A program made the position numbers and the translations under genes. Below the pieces are notes generated by a model. That model had not been told where the DNA came from. It worked only from the letters and a program-made list of their open reading frames with translations, and searched no databases. A stretch of DNA of 64,000 bases from Achromobacter spanius (lineage in GTDB: Bacteria > Pseudomonadota > Gammaproteobacteria > Burkholderiales > Burkholderiaceae_B): the NCBI RefSeq assembly GCF_003994415.1, contig NZ_CP034689.1, positions 6,572,001 to 6,636,000 on the forward strand, written 5' to 3'. The first letter of the stretch is position 1, and each line of letters opens with the position of its first letter. Shown here in pieces: positions 26,189 to 34,755 of the stretch.

Positions 26189-27148
26189 CTAGCTCCGGGC
26201 GCGCATATCGCGCGGCGTGATGCCGAAGCGGCTCTTGAACAGCCGGCTGAAATGCGATGGATGGGTAAACCCAACCTGGTAGGCCAGTTCCGCGATGCCG
26301 CGATGGCGATGCCGCGGATCCAGCAACAGCTCGCGGCACTTGTCCAGGCGTTGATCAAAGATGAAGGACTCCACCGACAGGCCCCCTGCCCGCAAAATGC
26401 GGTGCAGGTAAGCGACCGACACGCCACAGCCCTGCGCCACCTGCTGCGGCGAGAGCGCGGGGTCCGCCAGGTGCTGCCGGATATACGCCAGCACGCGTTG
26501 CCGATGCGCCAAGGTGACGCTGCTATCGGATTCCGAAGCATGCCCCTGCCCCGGCTGCACCAGGAACAGCACGATCAAATCGATCAAGCGTTCGCCAAGC
26601 TCGGTCACCTCGGCGTCCGACCAGCTTGCCATGCCTTTGAACAGATGATCCATGTAGCTGGCCAGCATCGCGCCGCGCGGTGAGCCGTCGTCGATGCGCA
26701 GCTTGTGAAAAGCACCGATGCGCGAATCCCGCTGCGACAAGGCGCTGCGCGGAAACGACACGCTCAGGCTGCGATAGCCCGAAGAACCTAGCGCCGTTGC
26801 CTGATAAGGCAAGCTCTGGTTCATCAGGTACACACAGCCTGGCTCGACCTGAAATTCACGGCCTTGCTGGCGCACGGCAAGCGGGCCAGACAGCGGCAGG
26901 CCGAACGTGTAGAACTCCTGATCCAGCCGCGACACGTTTCCCGCCGTTCGCTCCAGCTTCTGTCCCTGGTAGTGCAGGTCATTGAATTGCAGGCTGGCGC
27001 GGCGGGCGTAGCGCACGTGTCCAGCGAAATGATCCGGCTTGCCGCGGTGTACCTCGAACGGGCCGAATGCGTCCGCCAAGGCAGCGCGCCATTGCTCACG
27101 CCCATCGGCGCCCGCAGTGGCCGAAATGGCGAATTCCGTATCGGGCAT
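26189..27148 (-). CDS. AraC family transcriptional regulator (FeaR-like architecture)
   Basis: A 319-residue regulator. The N-terminal half resembles the AraC_binding_2 sensor found in FeaR/NphR-type activators (HFAGHVRYARRASLQFNDLHY), and the C-terminal 100 residues form the two helix-turn-helix units (LSPQQVAQGCGVSVAYLHRIL and GIAELAYQVGFTHPSHFSRLF). GGAG lies 8 bases before the ATG at 27148. It is divergent from the hydrolase-ABC transporter operon and is the likely activator of that operon in response to its substrate; the aldehyde dehydrogenase may also be a target. Confidence 0.87.
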   Translation of the reverse strand: MPDTEFAISATAGADGREQWRAALADAFGPFEVHRGKPDHFAGHVRYARRASLQFNDLHYQGQKLERTAGNVSRLDQEFYTFGLPLSGPLAVRQQGREFQVEPGCVYLMNQSLPYQATALGSSGYRSLSVSFPRSALSQRDSRIGAFHKLRIDDGSPRGAMLASYMDHLFKGMASWSDAEVTELGERLIDLIVLFLVQPGQGHASESDSSVTLAHRQRVLAYIRQHLADPALSPQQVAQGCGVSVAYLHRILRAGGLSVESFIFDQRLDKCRELLLDPRHRHRGIAELAYQVGFTHPSHFSRLFKSRFGITPRDMRARS

Positions 27149-27236
27149 GTCTCGGTCTCCTGAATGCGGCGGCAAGCGCAATTTGATCTTGCGTCTACAA
27201 GCTCTTGACTCACCCTGCTCTGGGGTGCGCGGCGCA

Positions 27237-27266
27237 TTGTGGATGCGTCTGGCGCAAGTCTATAGT
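27237..27266 (+). promoter_or_regulatory. Promoter of the hydrolase-ABC transporter operon
   Basis: TTGTGG at 27237-27242 and TATAGT at 27261-27266 are separated by 18 bases and lie about 45 bases before the hydrolase ATG, within the AraC-divergent region. AraC-type activators typically bind just upstream of such a weak -35 element. Confidence 0.55.
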
Positions 27267-27309
27267 CAGCCCGATAAGCACACAACCTGGACAACCCGGG
27301 AGGAGACTC

Positions 27310-28209
27310 ATGGCAAACGCGCCCGCAATGGCCGACCGCCACAAGCCGGTTTCGCGCTATTTGCGCTGCGAGGGCCGTGAACTGCACTACATGGAATGGG
27401 GCGCGCCGGATGCGCCCCCCATCGTCATGTGGCACGGCCTGGCCCGTACCGGCCGTGATTTCGACGACCTGGCACAAGCGCTGGCGAACGACTACCGCAT
27501 CATCTGCCCGGATACGATCGGCCGCGGCCTCTCGCAATGGAGTCCCGACCCGGTGTCTGAATACCGGCTGGATTTCTACGCGCGTCTGGCGCTCGCGCTG
27601 GCCGAGGGCCTATCGCTTGCGCGCATGCGTTGGGTCGGCACATCGATGGGCGGCGCAACCGGCATGCACGCCGCCGCCACCACCTTGCGCGACCGTATCT
27701 CGCACCTGGTTGTCAACGATATCGGTCCCGAACTGCCCCAACCCGCCATCGACCGCATCCTCGCCTACGCGGGCAACCCGCCCGCGTTCGACACCGTCAC
27801 CGAACTGGAGGCGTGGCTGCGTGTGGCCTACAAGCCTTACGGCTGGCAGAGCGACGCGCAATGGCGGCGCATGGCCGAGACCTCGGTTCGGCGCCTGCCC
27901 GATGGCCGCGTCACGGCGCATTACGACCCCGCCATCGTGGGCCAATTCAAGCACCATCCCGATGACTACAACCGCTGGAGCGGCTACGACACGCTACGCA
28001 TGCCCTTGCTGCTCTTGCGCGGCGCCGACTCCGACCTGCTGCTGCCAGAAGTCGCCCACGCCATGACGCAACGCGGCCCACGCGCCGCACGCATCGACTT
28101 CCCCGACTGCGGCCATGCCCCCGCCTTGAACGTGGCGCCGCAGATCGACGCCATCCGCCAATTCCTTGCCACGCCGGACAATATGGCGGGCGCTCGCGCC
28201 CACAGATAA
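27310..28209 (+). CDS. Alpha/beta hydrolase
   Basis: A 299-residue alpha/beta-fold hydrolase with oxyanion-hole motif MWHGLARTGRDF, nucleophile serine in GTSMGGATG, acid in RGADSDLL and histidine in CGHAPALN. It is probably a cytoplasmic esterase or amidase, or a carbon-carbon bond hydrolase; the sequence does not fix the substrate. AGGAG precedes the ATG at 27310. It is the first gene of a six-gene plus-strand operon ending with a branched-chain-type ABC transporter, so it most likely acts on the imported compound. Confidence 0.87.
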   Translation: MANAPAMADRHKPVSRYLRCEGRELHYMEWGAPDAPPIVMWHGLARTGRDFDDLAQALANDYRIICPDTIGRGLSQWSPDPVSEYRLDFYARLALALAEGLSLARMRWVGTSMGGATGMHAAATTLRDRISHLVVNDIGPELPQPAIDRILAYAGNPPAFDTVTELEAWLRVAYKPYGWQSDAQWRRMAETSVRRLPDGRVTAHYDPAIVGQFKHHPDDYNRWSGYDTLRMPLLLLRGADSDLLLPEVAHAMTQRGPRAARIDFPDCGHAPALNVAPQIDAIRQFLATPDNMAGARAHR

Positions 28210-28222
28210 CAGGAGACTTCCC

Positions 28223-29395
28223 ATGAATCGCATTTTGCTGGCCGCACTGGCGGCCCTTTGCATGAACTCGGCCGTGGCCGCCAAGGACTTTGTCGTGGCC
28301 CATGTCTACGACAAGACCGGGCCGTTGGAAGCCTACGCCAAGCAGACGCAGACCGGCCTGATGCTGGGCTTGGAATACGCCACGCAAGGCACGATGACCG
28401 TGGCTGGCCGCAAGATCCGCGTTATCGAAAAAGACAACCAGGGCAAGCCGGACGTCGCCCGCGCGGAGCTGGCCTCGGCCTATGCGGACGACAACGCCGA
28501 CATCGCCGTCGGCCCGACCTCGTCTGGTGTCGCGCTGGCCATGCTGCCCATCGCTGAAGAATACGAGAAGATCCTGCTGGTCGAACCCGCCGTGGCGGAC
28601 TCCATCACCGGAGCCAAGTGGAACAAATACATCTTCCGCACCGGCCGCAATTCGTCGCAGGACGCCATCGCCAACGCCGTGGCGTTCGACCAGGCTGGCA
28701 CGTCCATCGCCATGCTGGCGCAGGACTACGCCTTCGGACGAGACGGCGTGAAAGCCTTCAAGGGCGCGCTGAAGAACGCCAAGATCGTCCACGAGGAATA
28801 CCTGCCCGCCAACGCCACCGACTTCACTGCGGGCGCACAACGCCTGTTCGATGCGCTGAAGGACAAGCCCGGGCGCAAGATCATCTTCATCCTGTGGGCG
28901 GGCGCCGGCAACCCGTTCAAGATCGCGGACCTGGACCCCAAGCGCTTCGGCATCGAAATCGCCACCGGTGGCAACACGCTGGCCGCGATGACGCCGCTGA
29001 AGTCCTTGGCCGGCATGGAAGGCGCCACGTACTACTACTACGGCATTCCGAAGAATCCCGTCAACGATTGGCTTGTGGCTGAACACCAGAAGCGCTACGG
29101 GCAACCGCCCGACTTCTTTACGGCGGGCGGCATGTCCGCCGGCATCGCGATCGCGGCGGCGCTGAACAAGACTGCGGGCAATTCGGACACGGACACGCTG
29201 ATCAAGGCCATGGAAGGCATGAGCTTTGATACCCCCAAGGGCAAGATGACCTTCCGCCCCGAAGACCACCAGGCCATGCAGTCGATGTACCACTTCCGCA
29301 TCAAGAACGATCCGTCGGTGCCATGGGCCGTGCAGGATCTGGTCAAGGAAATCACACCCGACCAGATGAACGTGCCCATTCAGAACAAGCGCTGA
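28223..29395 (+). CDS. ABC transporter periplasmic substrate-binding protein (Leu/Ile/Val-binding family)
   Basis: A 390-residue periplasmic binding protein with a cleavable signal peptide (MNRILLAALAALCMNSAVAA) and the type I fold of LivJ-like receptors. Characteristic segments are RVIEKDNQGKPDVARAELA and AVGPTSSGVALAMLPIAEE. It delivers substrate to the permease pair encoded downstream. These receptors bind amino acids, amides, urea or aromatic acids, and the ligand here is unknown. AGGAG lies just upstream of ATG 28223, 13 bases after the hydrolase stop. Confidence 0.92.
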   Translation: MNRILLAALAALCMNSAVAAKDFVVAHVYDKTGPLEAYAKQTQTGLMLGLEYATQGTMTVAGRKIRVIEKDNQGKPDVARAELASAYADDNADIAVGPTSSGVALAMLPIAEEYEKILLVEPAVADSITGAKWNKYIFRTGRNSSQDAIANAVAFDQAGTSIAMLAQDYAFGRDGVKAFKGALKNAKIVHEEYLPANATDFTAGAQRLFDALKDKPGRKIIFILWAGAGNPFKIADLDPKRFGIEIATGGNTLAAMTPLKSLAGMEGATYYYYGIPKNPVNDWLVAEHQKRYGQPPDFFTAGGMSAGIAIAAALNKTAGNSDTDTLIKAMEGMSFDTPKGKMTFRPEDHQAMQSMYHFRIKNDPSVPWAVQDLVKEITPDQMNVPIQNKR

Positions 29396-29410
29396 AGGTC
29401 GACCGCCGCA

Positions 29411-30181
29411 ATGCTTGAAACCCAATCGCTCACCATCCGTTTCGGCGGGCATGTGGCCGTCAACGACGTCAGTTGTGGCTTTGCGCCCGGCACGCTGACG
29501 GCCATCGTTGGCCCGAACGGCGCGGGCAAGACCACGTACTTCAATCTGATCTCCGGCCAGTTGCGCGCAAGCACGGGTTCGGTGCGCTTGAATGGGCACG
29601 ACCTGACCTCGCTATCCGCCCCCGCGCGCATGCATGCGGGGCTGGGTCGCGCGTTTCAGTTGACGCAGTTGTTTCCGCGTCTGTCCGTGCACGAGAACGT
29701 ACGGCTGGCGCTGCAATCCCGACAGCAAGGCATGAGCTGGCGCCAGATCCGCTTCTGGCGCACCTGGGATGACGACCGGACCCTGCTGGCGCGCGCGGAT
29801 GAGCTGCTTGAGCGCACCCGCCTGTCGGCACGCCGCGACCAGGCTGCTGCCGACCTGCCGCATGGCGATCAGCGCAAACTGGAAATCGCCATGCTGATCG
29901 CGCTGGAGCCACAGGTCTTCATGTTCGATGAGCCCACGGCGGGCATGAGCGTGGACGACGTGCCAGTGGTGCTTGAACTGATCCGAGAGATAAAGAACGA
30001 CCCGACAAAAACGATACTGCTGGTTGAACACAAGATGGACGTCGTGCGCGAGCTCGCCGACCGCATCGTCGTGCTGCATAACGGCCAGTTGATGGCCGAT
30101 GGCGAACCCGCCGCCGTCATCGCGTCGCCCATCGTGCAGCAGGCGTACCTGGGTATCGCCCCCACGGAGAAGCCGGCATGA
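29411..30181 (+). CDS. ABC transporter ATP-binding protein, LivG type
   Basis: A 256-residue ATPase with Walker A GPNGAGKTT, Walker B VFMFDEPTAGMS and switch histidine in LLVEHKMD, the last being typical of LivG. The signature motif is divergent: LPHGDQRKLEIAM instead of LSYGQQR. It pairs with the LivF-type ATPase. Its stop overlaps the next start (ATGA), and it starts 15 bases after the binding protein. Confidence 0.93.
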   Translation: MLETQSLTIRFGGHVAVNDVSCGFAPGTLTAIVGPNGAGKTTYFNLISGQLRASTGSVRLNGHDLTSLSAPARMHAGLGRAFQLTQLFPRLSVHENVRLALQSRQQGMSWRQIRFWRTWDDDRTLLARADELLERTRLSARRDQAAADLPHGDQRKLEIAMLIALEPQVFMFDEPTAGMSVDDVPVVLELIREIKNDPTKTILLVEHKMDVVRELADRIVVLHNGQLMADGEPAAVIASPIVQQAYLGIAPTEKPA

Positions 30182-30930
30182 GCGCGCCCCTGCTGCTTGA
30201 ACTGAAGGACGTGCACACGCACATCGGCGCGTATCACATCCTGCATGGGGTGGACCTTTCGGTACCGGCTTCGGCCGTCACCATGCTGCTGGGCCGCAAT
30301 GGCGCCGGCAAGACCACCACGCTACGCACCATCATGGGTTTGTGGCGCGCGTCACAAGGTCAGGTGACGTTTGAAGGCGCGCCCATCGGTGGGCCGGCAA
30401 CGCGCAAGTCACCACCCGACATGGCACGTATGGGCATGGCCTACGTGCCCGAGAACATGGGGATCTTTGCGGACCTGTCCGTGAAAGAAAACATTCTGCT
30501 GGCCGCGCGTCAGGCCAAGAACGCGGATCAGCTCGACACGGGCCGGCTGGAATGGATATTCGGATTTTTCCCCGCGCTAAGGAAGTTCTGGCTACACCCT
30601 GCCGGCAAGCTGTCAGGCGGACAAAAGCAGATGCTGGCGGTGGCGCGCGCCATCATCGAGCCCCGTCGGCTGCTGCTGATCGACGAGCCCAGCAAGGGCC
30701 TCGCGCCCGCCATCATCCAGAACATGATCGACGCCTTTCTTGAACTCAAGCAGGCGTCCACCACCATTTTGCTGGTCGAACAGAACTTCAACTTCGCGCG
30801 GCGGGTCGGCGACCATGTCGCCGTCATGGACAACGGCCGCGTCGTCCATGCGGGCGACATGCAGGCGCTGGCGCAAGACGACGCACTACAGACGCGGCTG
30901 CTGGGCCTGTCGCTGGGAAGCCATCAATGA
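30178..30930 (+). CDS. ABC transporter ATP-binding protein, LivF type
   Basis: The second ATPase of the transporter, 250 residues, with Walker A LGRNGAGKTT, signature LSGGQKQMLAVARAI and Walker B LLLIDEPSKGLAP, the last being characteristic of LivF. Both ends overlap neighbours by 4 bases, so stoichiometric synthesis with the LivG-type subunit and the first permease is expected. Confidence 0.94.
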   Translation: MSAPLLLELKDVHTHIGAYHILHGVDLSVPASAVTMLLGRNGAGKTTTLRTIMGLWRASQGQVTFEGAPIGGPATRKSPPDMARMGMAYVPENMGIFADLSVKENILLAARQAKNADQLDTGRLEWIFGFFPALRKFWLHPAGKLSGGQKQMLAVARAIIEPRRLLLIDEPSKGLAPAIIQNMIDAFLELKQASTTILLVEQNFNFARRVGDHVAVMDNGRVVHAGDMQALAQDDALQTRLLGLSLGSHQ

Positions 30931-31937
30931 GCACGCTGGATATCGATACACCCCTGCCGCGCGACCGTGCGGATCTGCGCCCGGTTCTACTGGTGCTGGC
31001 GCTGGCCGCGCTGGCGCTGCCCTTGGTGGGTTCGTTCTCCACCTGGATCACGCTGACGCTGGCCGGCCTAGCGATGGGCATGATCATCTTCATCGTCGCG
31101 TCCGGCATGACGCTGGTGTTCGGGCTGATGGACGTCCTGAACTTTGGCCACGGCCTGTTCATCGCCATTGGCGCCTACATGGCCGCGACCGTGCTGGGAG
31201 CGATGTCCGACTGGACCCAGACGGGCAGCCTGTGGATCAACCTGGCCGCCGTACTGCCGGCCATGATCGTGGGCATGTTGGTGGCGGGCGCCGTCGGCCT
31301 GGCCTTCGAACGTGTGATCGTGCGGCCCGTGTATGGCCAGCATCTGAAGCAGATCCTGATCACGATGGGCGGCATGATCATTGGCGAAGAGATCATCAAG
31401 ATGATCTGGGGTCCGCAAACCCTGTCGCTACCGCTGCCCGAGGCGCTGCGTGGCGCATTCCTGCTGGGCGATGCGGCCATCGAGAAATTTCGTATCGTTG
31501 CCTTGGCGGTCGGCGTGCTGGTGCTGGGTGGCATGCTGTGGCTGCTGAACCGTACCAAGCTGGGGCTGTTGATCCGCGCGGGCGTCGAAGACCGCGAAAT
31601 GGTCGAGAGCCTGGGCTACCGGATCCGCCATCTGTTCGTGGGCGTATTCGTCGCGGGGTCGATGCTGGCGGGGCTGGGCGGCGTGCTGTGGGGCATGTAC
31701 CAGCAGTCGATCGTGCCGCAACTGAGTGCGCAGGTGAACGTGCTGATCTTCATCGTCATCATGATCGGAGGCTTGGGTTCGACGGTCGGCTGCCTGATCG
31801 GTGCGTTGCTGGTCGGCTTGATGGCCAACTACACGGGCTTCCTGCTTCCCAAGGCGGCCCTGTTCTCGAACATCGCGCTGATGGTCGCCATATTGTTGTG
31901 GCGCCCGCAAGGCGTGTATCCGGTCACGAACCGCTAG
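30927..31937 (+). CDS. ABC transporter permease, LivH type
   Basis: A 336-residue inner-membrane permease with about eight hydrophobic segments, the LivH hallmark VFGLMDVLNFGHGLFIAIGAYM near residue 65, and the ATPase-coupling stretch TKLGLLIRAGVEDREMVESL. It begins inside the stop region of the LivF-type gene and forms the channel with the LivM-type protein. Confidence 0.93.
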   Translation: MSTLDIDTPLPRDRADLRPVLLVLALAALALPLVGSFSTWITLTLAGLAMGMIIFIVASGMTLVFGLMDVLNFGHGLFIAIGAYMAATVLGAMSDWTQTGSLWINLAAVLPAMIVGMLVAGAVGLAFERVIVRPVYGQHLKQILITMGGMIIGEEIIKMIWGPQTLSLPLPEALRGAFLLGDAAIEKFRIVALAVGVLVLGGMLWLLNRTKLGLLIRAGVEDREMVESLGYRIRHLFVGVFVAGSMLAGLGGVLWGMYQQSIVPQLSAQVNVLIFIVIMIGGLGSTVGCLIGALLVGLMANYTGFLLPKAALFSNIALMVAILLWRPQGVYPVTNR

Positions 31938-31947
31938 GAGCCCAGAC

Positions 31948-33015
31948 ATGTCATTCCGCCTGCTCTCCGGCGACCCGCCCCGCAGCCCGCTGCTGGCGCT
32001 AGCGCTGATTGCCATCGTCGCCTTGCTCGCTACCGCACCCTTCCTCTTTCCCGGCCCCAAGTCGCTGGCGGTGGCCGCCAAGATCCTGGTATTCGTCATC
32101 CTGGTTGCCAGCTATGACCTGCTCTTGGGCTACACCGGCATCGTAAGTTTTGCGCACACCATGTTCTTCGGCGTTGGCGCCTATGGTGTGGCGATCGCCA
32201 GCATCCGAATGGAACCGGGGTGGACGGCGATATTCGCGGGGGTGGGCGCGGGCCTAGCGGTGTCGCTGGCATTTGCCTTGCTGATCGGCTTGGCCAGCCT
32301 GCGGGTGCGCGCCATTTTCTACGCGATGATCACGCTGGCGGTCGCCGCTGCGTTCCAGACGCTGGTGTCGCAACTGTCGGACCTGACAGGCGGCGAAGAC
32401 GGCCTGAACTTCAAGGTGCCGCAACTGTTGCGGCCGGCGTTCCGGCCCTTCTCCGAACCCGTCTTCGGCGTCACGATCGACGGCCGGATCATCACGTACT
32501 ACCTGATCGCCGCGGTCTGCGCGGTGTTGTTCCTGATGCTGCTGCGCATCGTCAATTCACCCTTCGGCCGGGTGCTTCAGGCCATTCGCGAAAATCCTTT
32601 CCGCGCCGAGGCCATCGGCTATCGCACCGTGCTGTACCGCAGCCTGTCGAACCTGCTTGCCGCCGCGTTCGCCACGCTGGCCGGCGCGCTGTACGCGCTT
32701 TGGCTACGCTACAACGGCCCGGACACCACGCTGTCGTTCGAGATCATGCTGAATATCTTGCTGATGCTGGTGATAGGCGGCATGGGGACGATGTATGGCG
32801 CGGTGGTGGGCGCCAGCCTGTTCGTGTTCGCGCAAAGCTATCTGCAAGACGGCCTGCAAGTCATCCACGACGCGGTGACGGGCGTTGCGCCATTGGCGCT
32901 GCTGTTTGAACCTGACCGCTGGCTGCTATGGCTGGGGATTCTGTTCGTGGTGTCGGTGTATTACTTTCCGACGGGAATTGCGGGGCGATTGAGGGAGTTC
33001 GCGCGGCGGCGCTAA
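31948..33015 (+). CDS. ABC transporter permease, LivM type
   Basis: The second permease subunit, 355 residues, with the LivM hallmark LLGYTGIVSFAHTMFFGVGAYG and the coupling region SPFGRVLQAIRENPFRAEAIGY. It ends the operon hydrolase-binding protein-two ATPases-two permeases. I saw no clear terminator in the 58 bases before the next convergent gene. Confidence 0.93.
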   Translation: MSFRLLSGDPPRSPLLALALIAIVALLATAPFLFPGPKSLAVAAKILVFVILVASYDLLLGYTGIVSFAHTMFFGVGAYGVAIASIRMEPGWTAIFAGVGAGLAVSLAFALLIGLASLRVRAIFYAMITLAVAAAFQTLVSQLSDLTGGEDGLNFKVPQLLRPAFRPFSEPVFGVTIDGRIITYYLIAAVCAVLFLMLLRIVNSPFGRVLQAIRENPFRAEAIGYRTVLYRSLSNLLAAAFATLAGALYALWLRYNGPDTTLSFEIMLNILLMLVIGGMGTMYGAVVGASLFVFAQSYLQDGLQVIHDAVTGVAPLALLFEPDRWLLWLGILFVVSVYYFPTGIAGRLREFARRR

Positions 33016-33073
33016 CACCCAAAAACGCCTGCGCGCGCTGGCATGCCCACCATGCCGCGCGAGGCTTGTCGCC

Positions 33074-33517
33074 TTACTTCACCTTGCTGCGTATGCGATC
33101 CAGGTCGCGGCTCAACTGATCAATCTGCCGCTGCATCGCGCTGAACTGACGCTCGTTTGCGCTGTTGTTGTTGCTGGTACTGCTACTTCGGTTGCTATCG
33201 CTTTGCTTACGCTCCAATGCAGCGATTTTTTTCTCCTGATCGTCCACCTTGCGTTGCAGCGCGCGGTTCTCGTTCTTCAGGCCGTCCAATGTACGTGTTT
33301 GGTCGCGGACCTCATCCATCGTTCTCTGCAACTCCCGGACTTCCATGCCGGCGCGCGCCCGACTATCGCTCCCAACGACCAGTACGCTGTCGTGGATTGG
33401 CCGAGAGATCTCCACATCCTTGAAAACAATGCTCTGAGCGCTTGCAGATGTTGAGAAACCCGCGCCCGCCAACACCATGAAACCTGCAACGCCAAGCTTG
33501 CCCGCGGACCTGATCAT
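33074..33517 (-). CDS. Small exported coiled-coil protein of unknown function
   Basis: A 147-residue protein that I do not recognise. It has a signal peptide (to about STSASAQ), a short conserved-looking domain (IVFKDVEISRPIHDSVLVVGSD), a heptad-rich region (MEVRELQRTMDEVRDQTRTL onward), a Ser/Asn-rich linker (DSNRSSSTSNNNSANE) and a second short coiled coil to the end. It should sit in the periplasm and oligomerise. AGGAG precedes ATG 33517. A perfect hairpin and a tract of eight C residues lie in its upstream region. It shares overall design with the neighbouring gene at 33672-34157. Confidence 0.72.
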   Translation of the reverse strand: MIRSAGKLGVAGFMVLAGAGFSTSASAQSIVFKDVEISRPIHDSVLVVGSDSRARAGMEVRELQRTMDEVRDQTRTLDGLKNENRALQRKVDDQEKKIAALERKQSDSNRSSSTSNNNSANERQFSAMQRQIDQLSRDLDRIRSKVK

Positions 33518-33542
33518 AATTGCCACTCCTGTGGTCAGAATT

Positions 33543-33602
33543 GTCAGCGCAATGGTTGCGCTGACAGGCTTTATATCAGGAGCCACGGGGGGGGTGTAAC
33601 AA
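33543..33602 (-). promoter_or_regulatory. Candidate promoter with an eight-C tract and a leader hairpin
   Basis: On the minus strand TTGTTA (33602-33597) is followed by a run of eight C residues (33594-33587) and then TATAAA (33575-33570), giving a spacer of 21 bases, too long by about 4. Immediately downstream lies a perfect 10-bp hairpin GTCAGCGCAA-CCA-TTGCGCTGAC (33565-33543), within the presumed 5' leader and 26 bases before the start codon. A homopolymer in a promoter spacer can vary by slippage; that is inference. Confidence 0.4.
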
Positions 33603-33671
33603 CGCTTGCGCCGATAATGGCTACGCTGCGTTTCAAAGACGGCAAGGACCAGGCAGCAACCGCAGCGACGG

Positions 33672-34157
33672 TCACTTTCCGCTTTGACGCAACGTGTCCG
33701 CCTCGCGCCGGAGGCTGTCGACGCGCCGCTGCATCTCTTCGATCTTGCCTCGGTCAAGCTGCGAGCCGGCCGGCGTAGGCTGCAAGGGCCGCATCGTCGA
33801 ACCCGTATTCAGCGGCATCATGGCCGGCGCAGTTCCAGCGGCGCTGGCCGGCTTCTGAGTGAACAGGCGCTCCAGCAATAGCAGTTGATTGCGCTGATTT
33901 TCCAGCGTCTGTTCCTGCGAGGCCAACGCCTGCTCGTCGTCGTCATCCGATCCGAATATGGCGGCGTGGTCGCGGGACCCGGGAGGCAGCTTCACGCGAG
34001 GCTCGGGCCCGGCGTTCAAGACGTTCTTACCGGCACGGGCGTCATCGGGTGGTGGCGCCGGGCCGTTACCTGCGCCCGCGTCCAACGCTTGCGCGGCGGC
34101 GGTACCAGCCAAGCACAAGGCGGCGACAAGCACATAGGCCCGTACGGTACTGCGCAT
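33672..34157 (-). CDS. Small exported protein with coiled-coil ends, unknown function
   Basis: A 161-residue protein that I do not recognise. After a signal peptide (RAYVLVAALCLAGTAAAQA) come a Pro-rich disordered part, an acidic cluster GSDDDDEQ, a glutamine-rich helix (ALASQEQTLENQRNQLLLLERLF), another disordered stretch and a C-terminal coiled coil (KIEEMQRRVDSLRREADTLR). I start at ATG 34157, which has AGGA 6 bases upstream; ATGs at 34175 and 34190 are alternatives. It lies on the same strand as, and just after, the end of the S10 segment, but a terminator at 34200-34231 separates them. Confidence 0.7.
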   Translation of the reverse strand: MRSTVRAYVLVAALCLAGTAAAQALDAGAGNGPAPPPDDARAGKNVLNAGPEPRVKLPPGSRDHAAIFGSDDDDEQALASQEQTLENQRNQLLLLERLFTQKPASAAGTAPAMMPLNTGSTMRPLQPTPAGSQLDRGKIEEMQRRVDSLRREADTLRQSGK

Positions 34158-34199
34158 AATGTTCCTGACCCGCATCGACATAGATCTCAAGGACGAAAA

Positions 34200-34231
34200 A
34201 AAACGGCAAGGGGTTTAGCCCTTGCCGTTTT
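34200..34231 (-). terminator. Terminator ending the rplC-rpsQ segment
   Basis: A perfect 13-bp stem (AAAACGGCAAGGG and complement) with a six-base loop is followed on the minus strand by a run of eight T residues. It lies 38 bases after the rpsQ stop and closes the S10 segment, so rplN far downstream cannot be read from it efficiently. Confidence 0.9.
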
Positions 34232-34268
34232 ATATCAGAACGGCGAACCGTTCCGATGACTGCATCAC

Positions 34269-34550
34269 TTAGATGATACGTGCGGCTTCAACCAGACGCA
34301 CCACACGCCACGACTTCGAGCGCGAGATGGGACGGCCTTCAGCGATTTCAACCGTATCGCCTTCGTTGTATTGGTTCGATTCATCGTGCGCCTTGTACTT
34401 CGCGGAACGCATGATGATCTTGCCGAAGATGGGGTGCTTGACGCGGCGCTCAACGAGCACAACGACAGTCTTGTCCATCTTGTTGCTGACGACCTTGCCA
34501 ACCAGCGTACGCTGGCGCTTGGCCACTTGGGTGTTTTGAGTTTCGCTCAT
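34269..34550 (-). CDS. rpsQ: 30S ribosomal protein S17
   Basis: A primary 16S rRNA-binding protein of 93 residues (E. coli 84), the extra length being an N-terminal MSETQNTQVAK. Core motifs are LVGKVVSNKMDKTVVVLVER and YKAHDESNQYNEGDTV. It is the last gene of the S10 segment and here is followed by a terminator rather than by rplN. Confidence 0.98.
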   Translation of the reverse strand: MSETQNTQVAKRQRTLVGKVVSNKMDKTVVVLVERRVKHPIFGKIIMRSAKYKAHDESNQYNEGDTVEIAEGRPISRSKSWRVVRLVEAARII

Positions 34551-34552
34551 GT

Positions 34553-34744
34553 TTATTTCCCTGCCTTCTCGGTCAGCAAGGTACGAACGCGCGCAATGTC
34601 GCGACGCACGTTGCGCAGCTGGCTGGTGTTGGCCAGTTGCTGCGTGGCCTTCTGCATACGCAGACCGAATTGTGCCTTCAGCAGGCTTTCGAGCTCTTTG
34701 CCGAGCTCGGCGGCGTCTTTCGAACGGAGTTCGCTAGCTTTCAT
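34553..34744 (-). CDS. rpmC: 50S ribosomal protein L29
   Basis: A 63-residue helical hairpin protein, the same length as E. coli L29, at the tunnel exit where it neighbours the trigger factor and SRP docking site on L23. The pattern [19 protein letters not shown] and [18 protein letters not shown] is diagnostic. Only 2 bases separate it from rpsQ. Confidence 0.98.
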
Positions 34745-34755
34745 GTTAGTACTCC

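Noticed and set aside
27947..29599. A 550-codon minus-strand frame opposite the substrate-binding protein
   Set aside because: Antisense to a clear signal-peptide-bearing binding protein in an operon; the translation has no family pattern.
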